Below, in pieces: positions 50,601-62,928 of a stretch of 64,000 bases of DNA. Where the stretch lies: NCBI RefSeq assembly GCF_910594005.1, contig NW_025316729.1:328192-392191 (forward strand), read 5' to 3'. A model generated the notes under the pieces. That model was not told where the DNA came from. It saw only the letters and a program-made list of their open reading frames with translations, and did no database searches. This DNA is from Cervus elaphus. Its lineage: Eukaryota > Chordata > Mammalia > Artiodactyla > Cervidae. The position numbers were made by a program, and so were the translations under genes. Numbering within the stretch: position 1 is the stretch's first letter; the number at the start of each line of letters is the position of its first letter.

Positions 50601-53600
50601 CATATTTTTCATACCTTTACTTGTTCCTCATATTTTTGACACCTTTTCATGCTCCTCATATTTTTCAGACCGTTTCGTGCTCTTCATATTTTCACACCAT
50701 TTCATACTCCTAATATTTTTGACACCTATTCATGCTCCTCATATTTTTCTGACCGTTTCATGCTCCTCGTATTTTTCAGTCCGTTTCATGCTCTTCATAT
50801 TTTCACACCATTTCATACTTCTCATATTTTTGACACCTATTCATGCTCCTCATATTTTTCTGACCGTTTCATGCTCCTCGTATTTTTCAGTCCGTTTCAT
50901 GCTCCTCTAATTTTTCACACCTTTTCATGCTCCTCATGTTTTTGACAACTTTTCATGCTCCTAATATTTTTCTGACCTTTTCAGGCTCCTCGTATTTTTC
51001 AGACCTTTTCATTCTCTTCATATTTTTCACACCTTTTCATGCTCTTCGTATTTTTCACACCTTTTCATGCTCTTCATAATTTTCACACTTTTTCATGCTC
51101 TTCCTAATTTTCACAGCTTTTCATGCTCGTCGTATTTTTTACACCTTTTCATGCTCCTCATCATTTTCACACCTTTTCGTGCTTCTCATATTTTTCACAC
51201 CTTTTCGTGCTCTTCGTATTTTTGAGACCTTTTCATGCTCCTCGTATTTTTCACACCATTTCATGCTCTTCATATTTTCACACCTTTTCTATCTCCTCAA
51301 ATTTTTCAAATTTTTCATGTTCTTCATATTCTTCACACCTTTTCTAGCTCCTCATATTTTTCAGATCTATTCATGCTCCTCCTATTTTTCAGGCCTTTTC
51401 ATGCTCCTAGAATTTTTCAGACCTTTTCATGCTCCTCGTATTTTTCACACCTTTTCATGCTCCTCGTATTTTTCACACCTTTTCATGCTCCTCGTATTTT
51501 TCACACCTTTTCGTGCTCCTCCTATTTTTCACACCTTTTCGTGCTCCTTGTATTTTTCAGAATTTTTCATGCTCTTCATATTTTTCACACCTTTTCATGC
51601 TCTTCATAATTTTCAGAACTTTTGTGCTCTTCATATTTTTCACACCCTTTCATGCTCCTGGTATATTTCACACCTTTTCGTGCTCCTCGTATTTTTCACA
51701 ACTTTTCTAGCTCCACATATTTTTCAGACCTTTTCATGCTCCTCGTATTTTTCAGACCTTTTCATGCTTCTCGTGTTTTTTACACCTTTTCATGCTCCTC
51801 AAATTTTTCAGGCCGTTTCATGCTCCTCGTATTTTTCACACCTCTTCATGCTCCTCGTATTTTTCACACCTTTTCATATTTTTCACACCTTTTCAGGCTC
51901 TTCATATTTTTCACACCTTTTCTAGCTTCTCATATGTTTCAGACCTTTCCATGCTCCTCATATATTTCAGACCATTTCATTCTTCTCATGTTTTTTACAC
52001 CTTTTCATGCTCCGCGTATTTTTCAGACCTTTTTATGCTCCTCTTATTTCTCAGACCTTTTCATGCTCCTCGAATTTTGCACTCCTTTTCATGCTCCTCG
52101 TATTTTTCAGACCTTTACGTGCTCTTCATATATTTCAGACATGTTCATGCTCCTCGTATTTTTCAGACCTTTACATGCTCTTCATATTTTTCACACCTTT
52201 TCGTGCTCCTCATATTTTTGACACCTTTTCATGCTCTTCATATTTTTCACACCGTTTCATGCTCCTCATATTTTTTATACAAATTCATGCTCCTCTTATT
52301 TTTCAACCTTCACATGCTACTCGTATTTTTCACACCTTTTCCTGCTCCTTGTATTTTTCACACCTTTTCGTGGTCCTCATATTTTTCAGACCATTTCAAG
52401 CTCTTCATATCTTTCAAACTTTTCAGGCTCTTCATGTTTTTCAGACCTTTTCATGCTCCTCGTATTTGTCACACCTTTTCATGTTCCTCGTATTTTTCAC
52501 ACCTTTTTGTTCTCCTCCTATTTTTCACACCTTTTCGTGCTCTTCATACTTTTCAGACATTTTCTTGTTCTTCATATTTTTCACACCTTTTCAGGCTCTT
52601 CATATTTTTCAGACCTTTTTATGCTCCTCCAATTTCTCAGACCTTTTCATGCTCCTCGCACTTTTCACTCCTTTTCATGCTCCTCGAATTTTCATGCCTT
52701 TTCATGTTCTTCATATTTTTCACACCTTTTCGTGCTCTTCATATTTTTCAGACCTTTTCGGGCTCTTCATATTTTGCAGACCGATTCATGCTCCTCTAAT
52801 TTTTCACACCTTTTCATGCTCCTCATATCTTTCAGACCTTTTCATGCTCCTCGTATTTTTCACACCTTTTGATGCTCCTCGTATTTTTGACACCTTTTCA
52901 TGCTCCTCGTATTTGTCACACCTTTCCATGCTCCTTGTATTTTTCACACCTTTTTGTTCTCCTCCTATTTTTCACACCTTTTCGTGCTCTTCATACTTTT
53001 CAGACATTTTCTTGTTCTTCATATTTTTCACACCTTTTCAGGCTCTTCATATTTTTCAGACCTATTTATGCTCCTCCAATTTCTCAGACCTTTTCATGCT
53101 CCTCGCACTTTTCACTCCTTTTCATGCTCCTCGAATTTTCACACCTTTTCGTGCTCTTCATATTTTTCACACCTTTTCGTGCTCTTCATATTTTTCAGAC
53201 CTTTTCGGGCTCTTCATATTTTTCAGACCGATTCATGCTCCTCTAATTTTTCACACCTTTTCATGTTCCTCATATCTTTCAGACCTTTTCATGCTCCTCG
53301 TATTTTTCACATCTTTTCATGCTCCTCGTATTTGTCACACCTTTTCATGCTCCTCGTATTTGTCACACCTTTTCATGCTCCTCGTATTTTTCACACCTTT
53401 TCTTTCTCCTCCTATTTGTCACACCTTTTTGTGCTCTTCATACTTTTCAGACATTTTCTTGTTCTTCATATTTTTCACACCTTTTCAGGCTCTTCATATT
53501 TTTCAGACCTTTTCATGCTCCTCGTATTTTTCAGACCTTTTCATGCTCTTCCTATTGTTCACACCGTTTCATACTCCTCATATTTTTCATCCAGATTCAT

Positions 53601-53737
53601 GCTCCTCATATTTTTCATACCTTTACTTGTTCCTCATATTTTTGACACCTTTTCATGCTCCTCATATTTTTGACACCTTTTCATGCTCTTCATATTTTTC
53701 ACACTTTTCATTCTCCTCATATTTTTGACACCTGTTC
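47666..53737 (+). repeat. HOR unit 6, last 6.1-kb type (6,072 bp)
   Basis: The left half is a normal long unit, apart from two single-monomer losses (near 49,660 and 50,085) and local smoothing of variants to CACACC at 49,575-49,680. The right half carries marks shared with the 3.06-kb units: CTCCTGGTATATTTC (51,655), CTCCACATATTTTTCAG (51,711) and a two-monomer loss near 52,388. It is thus the closest visible relative of the source of the short units. Confidence 0.92.
52375..52400 (+). repeat. Site of a two-monomer (56-bp) loss shared by units 6-9
   Basis: In units 1-5 a CAGATCTTTTCGTGC / CTTGATATTTTTAACACC pair lies between the CGTGGTCC monomer and the CAAGCTC monomer. Here, and near 55,450, 58,515 and 61,577, the pair is missing and CTCATATTTTTCAGACC runs straight into CATTTCRAGCTC. 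Together with the earlier insertion this keeps the unit length between two anchors at 1,247 bp in units 1 and 6-9, versus 1,303 bp in units 3-5. Confidence 0.85.
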
Positions 53738-56700
53738 ATGCTCTACATATTTTTCAAACCTTTTCATGTGCCTCGTATTTTTAAGACGTTTTCGTGCTCC
53801 TCGTATTTTTCAGACCTTTTCATGCTCTTCGTATTTGTCACACCTTTTCATGCTCTTCTTATTTTCCACACTTTTACATGCTCTGCACGTTTTTCACACC
53901 CTTTATGCTCTTCTTATTTTTCACATTTTTTCATGTTCTTCATATTTTTCACACCTTTTCATGCTCTTCATATTTTTTCAGACCTTTTCATGCTTTTTAT
54001 ATTTTTCACAGCTTTTCATGCTCTTCTTGTTTTTCACACCTTTTCATGCTCCTAGTATTTTTCACACCTTTTCATGCTCTTGGTATTTTTCACAACTTTT
54101 CATGCTCTTCGTATTTTTCACATCTTTTCATGCTCTTTGAATTTTTCATACATTTTCATGCTCTTCATATTCCTCAGACCTTTTCATTCTCTTGATATTT
54201 TTCACACCTTTTCATGCTCCTCATCATTTTCACACCTTTTCGTGCTTCTCATATTTTTCACACCTTTTCGTGCTCTTCGTATTTTTGAGACCTTTTCATG
54301 CTCCTCGTATTTTTCACACCATTTCATGCTCTTCATATTTTCACACCTTTTCTATCTCCTCAAATTTTTCAAATTTTTCATGTTCTTCATATTCTTCACA
54401 CCTTTTCTAGCTCCTCATATTTTTCAGATCTATTCATGCTCCTCCTATTTTTCAGGCCTTTTCATGCTCCTAGAATTTTTCAGACCTTTTCATGCTCCTC
54501 GTATTTTTCACACCTTTTCATGCTCCTCGTATTTTTCACACATTTTCATGCTCCTCGTATTTTTCACACCTTTTCGTGCTCCTCCTATTTTTCACACCTT
54601 TTCGTGCTCCTTGTATTTTTCAGAATTTTTCATGCTCTTCATATTTTTCACACCTTTTCATGCTCTTCATAATTTTCAGAACTTTTGTGCTCTTCATATT
54701 TTTCACACCCTTTCATGCTCCTGGTATATTTCACACCTTTTCGTGCTCCTCGTATTTTTCACAACTTTTCTAGCTCCACATATTTTTCAGACCTTTTCAT
54801 GCTCCTCGTATTTTTCAGACCTTTTCATGCTTCTCGTGTTTATTACACCTTTTCATGCTCCTCAAATTTTTCAGGCCGTTTCATGCTCCTCGTATTTTTC
54901 ACACCTCTTCATGCTCCTCGTATTTTTCACACCTTTTCATATTTTTCACACCTTTTCAGGCTCTTCATATTTTTCACACCTTTTCTAGCTTCTCATATTT
55001 TTCAGACCTTTCCATGCTCCTCATATATTTCAGACCATTTCATTCTTCTCATGTTTTTTACACCTTTTCATGCTCCGCGTATTTTTCAGACCTTTTTATG
55101 CTCCTCTTATTTCTCAGACCTTTTCATGCTCCTCGAATTTTGCACTCCTTTTCATGCTCCTCGTATTTTTCAGACCTTTACGTGCTCTTCATATATTTCA
55201 GACATGTTCATGCTCCTCGTATTTTTCAGACCTTTTCATGCTCCTCATATTTTTCACACCTTTTCGTGCTCCTCATATTTTTGACACCTTTTCGTGCTCT
55301 TCACATTTTTCACACCGTTTCATGCTCCTCATATTTTTTATACAAATTCATGCTCCTCTTATTTTTCAACCTTCACATGCTACTCGTATTTTTCACACCT
55401 TTTCCTGCTCCTTGTATTTTTCACACCTTTTCGTGGTCCTCATATTTTTCAGACCATTTCGAGCTCTTCATATCTTTCAAACTTTTCAGGCTCTTCATGT
55501 TTTTCAGACCTTTTCATGCTCCTCGTATTTGTCACACCTTTTCATGTTCCTCGTATTTTTCACACCTTTTCGTTCTCCTCCTATTTTTCACACCTTTTCG
55601 TGCTCTTCATACTTTTCAGACATTTTCTTGTTCTTCATATTTTTCACACCTTTTCAGGCTCTTCATATTTTTCAGACCTTTTTATGCTCCTCCAATTTCT
55701 CAGACCTTTTCATGCTCCTCGCACTTTTCACTCCTTTTCATGCTCCTCGAATTTTCATGCCTTTTCATGTTTTTCATATTTTTCACACCTTTTCGTGCTC
55801 TTCATATTTTTCAGACCTTTTCGGGCTCTTCATATTTTGCAGACCGATTCATGCTCCTCTAATTTTTCACACCTTTTCATGCTCCTCATATCTTTCAGAC
55901 CTTTTCATGCTCCTCGTATTTTTCACACCTTTTGATGCTCCTCGTATTTTTGACACCTTTTCATGCTCCTCGTATTTGTCACACCTTTCCATGCTCCTTG
56001 TATTTTTCACACCTTTTTGTTCTCCTCCTATTTTTCACACCTTTTCGTGCTCTTCATACTTTTCAGACATTTTCTTGGTCTTCATATTTTTCACACCTTT
56101 TCAGGCTCTTCATATTTTTCAGACCTATTTATGCTCCTCCAATTTCTCAGACCTTTTCATGCTCCTCGCATTTTTCACTCCTTTTCATGCTCCTCAAATT
56201 TTCATGCCTTTTCATGCTCTTCATATTTTTCACACCTTTTCGTGCTCTTCATATTTTTCAGACCTTTTCGGGCTCTTCATATTTTTCAGACCGATTCATG
56301 CTCCTCTAATTTTTCACACCTTTTCATGTTCCTCATATCTTTCAGACCTTTTCATGCTCCTCGTATTTTTCACATCTTTTCATGCTCCTCGTATTTGTCA
56401 CACCTTTTCATGCTCCTCGTATTTGTCACACCTTTTCATGCTCCTCGTATTTTTCACACCTTTTCTTTCTCCTCCTATTTGTCACACCTTTTTGCGCTCT
56501 TCATACTTTTCAGACATTTTCTTGTTCTTCATATTTTTCACACCTTTTCAGGCTCTTCATATTTTTCAGACCTTTTCATGCTCCTCGTATTTTTCAGACC
56601 TTTTCATGCTCTTCCTATTGTTCACACCGTTTCATACTCCTCATATTTTTCATCCAGATTCATGCTCCTCATATTTTTCATACCTTTACTTGTTCCTCAT

Positions 56701-56800
56701 ATTTTTGACACCTTTTCATGCTCCTCATATTTTTGACACCTTTTCATGCTCTTCATATTTTTCACACTTTTCATTCTCCTCATATTTTTGACACCTGTTC
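53738..56800 (+). repeat. HOR unit 7, 3.06-kb type (3,063 bp)
   Basis: First short unit. It equals a 6.1-kb unit from its start to about position 450, then continues from about position 3,510, so the region corresponding to 17,600-20,635 of unit 1 is absent. It has the two-monomer insertion and the two-monomer loss, and some private changes (CTTCACATT at 55,299; CAAATTTTCATGCC near 56,195). Confidence 0.93.
54187..54232 (+). repeat. Deletion junction defining the 3.06-kb units
   Basis: A CATTCTCTTGATATT monomer, normally followed by CATGCCCTTCCTG (17,598 in unit 1), is joined to the CTCCTCATCATTTTCAC monomer (CATCATT at 20,638 in unit 1). Relative to the unit start the site moves from 3,521 to 483, a loss of 3,038 bp. 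About 22 bases around TTTTTCACACCTTTTCATGC are common to both parents, so the exact crossover cannot be placed. The same junction is near 57,250-57,295 and 60,314-60,359. Confidence 0.92.
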
Positions 56801-59800
56801 ATGCTCTACATATTTTTCAAACCTTTTCATGTGCCTCGTATTTTTAAGACGTTTTCGTGCTCCTCGTATTTTTCAGACCTTTTCATGCTCTTCGTATTTG
56901 TCACACCTTTTCATGCTCTTCTTATTTTCCACACTTTTACATGCTCTGCACGTTTTTCACACCCTTTATGCTCTTCTTATTTTTCACATTTTTTCATGTT
57001 CTTCATATTTTTCACACCTTTTCATGCTCTTCATATTTTTTCAGACCTTTTCATGCTTTTTATATTTTTCACAGCTTTCATGCTCTTCTTGTTTTTCACA
57101 CCTTTTCATGCTCCTAGTATTTTTCACACCTTTTCATGCTCTTGGTATTTTTCACAACTTTTCATGCTCTTCGTATTTTTCACATCTTTTCATGCTCTTT
57201 GAATTTTTCATACATTTTCATGCTCTTCATATTCCTCAGACCTTTTCATTCTCTTGATATTTTTCACACCTTTTCATGCTCCTCATCATTTTCACACCTT
57301 TTCGTGCTTCTCATATTTTTCACACCTTTTCGTGCTCTTCGTATTTTTGAGACCTTTTCATGCTCCTCGTATTTTTCACACCATTTCATGCTCTTCATAT
57401 TTTCACACCTTTTCTATCTCCTCAAATTTTTCAAATTTTTCATGTTCTTCATATTCTTCACACCTTTTCTAGCTCCTCATATTTTTCAGATCTATTCATG
57501 CTCCTCCTATTTTTCAGGCCTTTTCATGCTCCTAGAATTTTTCAGACCTTTTCATGCTCCTCGTATTTTTCACACCTTTTCATGCTCCTCGTATTTTTCA
57601 CACATTTTCATGCTCCTCGTATTTTTCACACCTTTTCGTGCTCCTCCTATTTTTCACACCTTTTCGTGCTCCTTGTATTTTTCAGAATTTTTCATGCTCT
57701 TCATATTTTTCACACCTTTTCATGCTCTTCATAATTTTCAGAACTTTTGTGCTCTTCATATTTTTCACACCCTTTCATGCTCCTGGTATATTTCACACCT
57801 TTTCGTGCTCCTCGTATTTTTCACAACTTTTCTAGCTCCACATATTTTTCAGACCTTTTCATGCTCCTCGTATTTTTCAGACCTTTTCATGCTTCTCGTG
57901 TTTATTACACCTTTTCATGCTCCTCAAATTTTTCAGGCCGTTTCATGCTCCTCGTATTTTTCACACCTCTTCATGCTCCTCGTATTTTTCACACCTTTTC
58001 ATATTTTTCACACCTTTTCAAGCTCTTCATATTTTTCACACCTTTTCTAGCTTCTCATATGTTTCAGACCTTTCCATGCTCCTCATATATTTCAGACCAT
58101 TTCATTCTTCTCATGTTTTTTACACCTTTTCATGCTCCGCGTATTTTTCAGACCTTTTTATGCTCCTCTTATTTCTCAGACCTTTTCATGCTCCTCGAAT
58201 TTTGCACTCCTTTTCATGCTCCTCGTATTTTTCAGACCTTTACGTGCTCTTCATATATTTCAGACATGTTCATGCTCCTCGTATTTTTCAGACCTTTACA
58301 TGCTCTTCATATTTTTCACACCTTTTCATGCTCCTCATATTTTTGACACCTTTTCATGCTCTTCATATTTTTCACACCGTTTCATGCTCCTCATATTTTT
58401 TATACAAATTCATGCTCCTCTTATTTTTCAACCTTCACATGCTACTCGTATTTTTCACACCTTTTCCTGCTCCTTGTATTTTTCACACCTTTTCGTGGTC
58501 CTCATATTTTTCAGACCATTTCAAGCTCTTCATATCTTTCAAACTTTTCAGGCTCTTCATGTTTTTCAGACCTTTTCATGCTCCTCGTATTTGTCACACC
58601 TTTTCATGTTCCTCGTATTTTTCACACCTTTTCGTTCTCCTCCTATTTTTCACACCTTTTCGTGCTCTTCATACTTTTCAGACATTTTCTTGTTCTTCAT
58701 ATTTTTCACACCTTTTCAGGCTCTTCATATTTTTCAGACCTTTTTATGCTCCTCCAATTTCTCAGACCTTTTCATGCTCCTCGCACTTTTCACTCCTTTT
58801 CATGCTCCTCGAATTTTCATGCCTTTTCATGTTCTTCATATTTTTCACACCTTTTCGTGCTCTTCATATTTTTCAGACCTTTTCGGGCTCTTCATATTTT
58901 GCAGACCGATTCATGCTCCTCTAATTTTTCACACCTTTTCATGCTCCTCATATCTTTCAGACCTTTTCATGCTCCTCGTATTTTTCACACCTTTTGATGC
59001 TCCTCGTATTTTTGACACCTTTTCATGCTCCTCGTATTTGTCACACCTTTCCATGCTCCTTGTATTTTTCACACCTTTTTGTTCTCCTCCTATTTTTCAC
59101 ACCTTTTCGTGCTCTTCATACTTTTCAGACATTTTCTTGGTCTTCATATTTTTTCACACCTTTTCAGGCTCTTCATATTTTTCAGACCTATTTATGCTCC
59201 TCCAATTTCTCAGACCTTTTCATGCTCCTCGCATTTTTCACTCCTTTTCATGCTCCTCGAATTTTCATGCCTTTTCATGCTCTTCATATTTTTCACACCT
59301 TTTCGTGCTCTTCATAATTTTCAGACCTTTTCGGGCTCTTCATATTTTTCAGACCGATTCATGCTCCTCTAATTTTTCACACCTTTTCATGTTCCTCATA
59401 TCTTTCAGACCTTTTCATGCTCCTCGTATTTTTCACACCTTTTCATGCTCCTCGTATTTGTCACACCTTTTCATGCTCCTCGTATTTGTCACACCTTTTC
59501 ATGCTCCTCATATTTTTCACACCTTTTCTTTCTCCTCCTATTTGTCACACCTTTTTGTGCTCTTCATACTTTTCAGACATTTTCTTGTTCTTCATATTTT
59601 TCACACCTTTTCAGGCTCTTCATATTTTTCAGCCATTTTCATGCTCCTCGTATTTTTCAGGCCTTTTCATGCTCTTCCTATTGTTCACACCGTTTCATAC
59701 TCCTCATATTTTTCATCCAGATTCATGCTCCTCATATTTTTCATACCTTTACTTGTTCCTCATATTTTTGACACCTTTTCATGCTCCTCATATTTTTGAC

Positions 59801-59863
59801 ACCTTTTCATGCTCTTCATATTTTTCACACTTTTCATTCTCCTCATATTTTTGACACCTGTTC
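56801..59863 (+). repeat. HOR unit 8, 3.06-kb type (3,063 bp)
   Basis: Short unit with the same junction. It shares private variants with unit 9: an extra T (ATTTTTTCACACC) near 59,147, and CAGCCATTTTCATG then CAGGCC near 59,630-59,660. Units 8 and 9 therefore look like a recent pair. One T is missing near 57,078 (CAGCTTTCATG). Confidence 0.93.
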
Positions 59864-62800
59864 ATGCTCTACATATTTTTCAAACCTTTTCATGTGCCTC
59901 GTATTTTTAAGACGTTTTCGTGCTCCTCGTATTTTTCAGACCTTTTCATGCTCTTCGTATTTGTCACACCTTTTCATGCTCTTCTTATTTTCCACACTTT
60001 TACATGCTCTGCACGTTTTTCACACCCTTTATGCTCTTCTTATTTTTCACATTTTTTCATGTTCTTCATATTTTTCACACCTTTTCATGCTCTTCATATT
60101 TTTTCAGACCTTTTCATGCTTTTTATATTTTTTCACAGCTTTTCATGCTCTTCTTGTTTTTCACACCTTTTCATGCTCCTAGTATTTTTCACACCTTTTC
60201 ATGCTCTTGGTATTTTTCACAACTTTTCATGCTCTTCGTATTTTTCACATCTTTTCATGCTCTTTGAATTTTTCATACATTTTCATGCTCTTCATATTCC
60301 TCAGACCTTTTCATTCTCTTGATATTTTTCACACCTTTTCATGCTCCTCATCATTTTCACACCTTTTCGTGCTTCTCATATTTTTCACACCTTTTCGTGC
60401 TCTTCGTATTTTTGAGACCTTTTCATGCTCCTCGTATTTTTCACACCATTTCATGCTCTTCATATTTTCACACCTTTTCTATCTCCTCAAATTTTTCAAA
60501 TTTTTCATGTTCTTCATATTCTTCACACCTTTTCTAGCTCCTCATATTTTTCAGATCTATTCATGCTCCTCCTATTTTTCAGGCCTTTTCATGCTCCTAG
60601 AATTTTTCAGACCTTTTCATGCTCCTCGTATTTTTCACACCTTTTCATGCTCCTCGTATTTTTCACACATTTTCATGCTCCTCGTATTTTTCACACCTTT
60701 TCGTGCTCCTCCTATTTTTCACACCTTTTCGTGCTCCTTGTATTTTTCAGAATTTTTCATGCTCTTCATATTTTTCACACCTTTTCATGCTCTTCATAAT
60801 TTTCAGAACTTTTGTGCTCTTCATATTTTTCACACCCTTTCATGCTCCTGGTATATTTCACACCTTTTCGTGCTCCTCGTATTTTTCACAACTTTTCTAG
60901 CTCCACATATTTTTCAGACCTTTTCATGCTCCTCGTATTTTTCAGACCTTTTCATGCTTCTCGTGTTTATTACACCTTTTCATGCTCCTCAAATTTTTCA
61001 GGCCGTTTCATGCTCCTCGTATTTTTCACACCTCTTCATGCTCCTCGTATTTTTCACACCTTTTCATATTTTTCACACCTTTTCAGGCTCTTCATATTTT
61101 TCACACCTTTTCTAGCTTCTCATATGTTTCAGACCTTTCCATGCTCCTCATATATTTCAGACCATTTCATTCTTCTCATGTTTTTTACACCTTTTCATGC
61201 TCCGCGTATTTTTCAGACCTTTTTATGCTCCTCTTATTTCTCAGACCTTTTCATGCTCCTCGAATTTTGCACTCCTTTTCATGCTCCTCGTATTTTTCAG
61301 ACCTTTACGTGCTCTTCATATATTTCAGACATGTTCATGCTCCTCGTATTTTTCAGACCTTTACATGCTCTTCATATTTTTCACACCTTTTCATGCTCCT
61401 CATATTTTTGACACCTTTTCATGCTCTTCATATTTTTCACACCGTTTCATGCTCCTCATATTTTTTATACAAATTCATGCTCCTCTTATTTTTCAACCTT
61501 CACATGCTACTCGTATTTTTCACACCTTTTCCTGCTCCTTGTATTTTTCACACCTTTTCGTGGTCCTCATATTTTTCAGACCATTTCAAGCTCTTCATAT
61601 CTTTCAAACTTTTCAGGCTCTTCATGTTTTTCAGACCTTTTCATGCTCCTCGTATTTGTCACACCTTTTCATGTTCCTCGTATTTTTCACACCTTTTTGT
61701 TCTCCTCCTATTTTTCACACCTTTTCGTGCTCTTCATACTTTTCAGACATTTTCTTGTTCTTCATATTTTTCACACCTTTTCAGGCTCTTCATATTTTTC
61801 AGACCTTTTTATGCTCCTCCAATTTCTCAGACCTTTTCATGCTCCTCGCACTTTTCACTCCTTTTCATGCTCCTCGAATTTTCATGCCTTTTCATGCTCT
61901 TCATATTTTTCACACCTTTTCGTGCTCTTCATATTTTTCAGACCTTTTCGGGCTCTTCATATTTTGCAGACCGATTCATGCTCCTCTAATTTTTCACACC
62001 TTTTCATGCTCCTCATATCTTTCAGACCTTTTCATGCTCCTCGTATTTTTCACACCTTTTGATGCTCCTCGTATTTTTGACACCTTTTCATGCTCCTCGT
62101 ATTTGTCACACCTTTCCATGCTCCTTGTATTTTTCACACCTTTTCGTTCTCCTCCTATTTTTCACACCTTTTCGTGCTCTTCATACTTTTCAGACATTTT
62201 CTGGGTCTTCATATTTTTTCACACCTTTTCAGGCTCTTCATATTTTTCAGACCTATTTATGCTCCTCCAATTTCTCAGACCTTTTCATGCTCCTCGCATT
62301 TTTCACTCCTTTTCATGCTCCTCGAATTTTCATGCCTTTTCATGCTCTTCATATTTTTCACACCTTTTCGTGCTCTTCATATTTTTCAGACCTTTTCGGG
62401 CTCTTCATATTTTTCAGACCGATTCATGCTCCTCTAATTTTTCACACCTTTTCATGTTCCTCATATCTTTCAGACCTTTTCATGCTCCTCGTATTTTTCA
62501 CACCTTTTCATGCTCCTCGTATTTGTCACACCTTTTCATGCTCCTCGTATTTGTCACACCTTTTCATGCTCCTCATATTTTTCACACCTTTTCTCTCTCC
62601 TCCTATTTGTCACACCTTTTTGTGCTCTTCATACTTTTCAGACATTTTCTTGTTCTTCATATTTTTCACACCTTTTCAGGCTCTTCATATTTTTCAGCCA
62701 TTTTCATGCTCCTCGTATTTTTCAGGCCTTTTCATGCTCTTCCTATTGTTCACACCGTTTCATACTCCTCATATTTTTCATCCAGATTCATGCTCCTCAT

Positions 62801-62928
62801 ATTTTTCATACCTTTACTTGTTCCTCATATTTTTGACACCTTTTCATGCTCCTCATATTTTTGACACCTTTTCATGCTCTTCATATTTTTCACACTTTTC
62901 ATTCTCCTCATATTTTTGACACCTGTTC
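59864..62928 (+). repeat. HOR unit 9, 3.06-kb type (3,065 bp)
   Basis: Short unit with the same junction, sister to unit 8. It has an extra T near 60,130 (ATTTTTTCACAGC) and CTGGGTCTTC near 62,202 where unit 8 has CTTGGTCTTC. Confidence 0.93.

Noticed and set aside
52007..53728. Very long forward open frames (for example 573 codons here and at 55,070-56,791, 555 codons at 58,132-59,799) as genes
   Set aside because: They are translations of the 28-bp satellite in cycling phase, they overlap in all three frames, and their ends fall at random TTTTTGAC-type variants. No splice structure, codon bias or non-repeat domain is visible.
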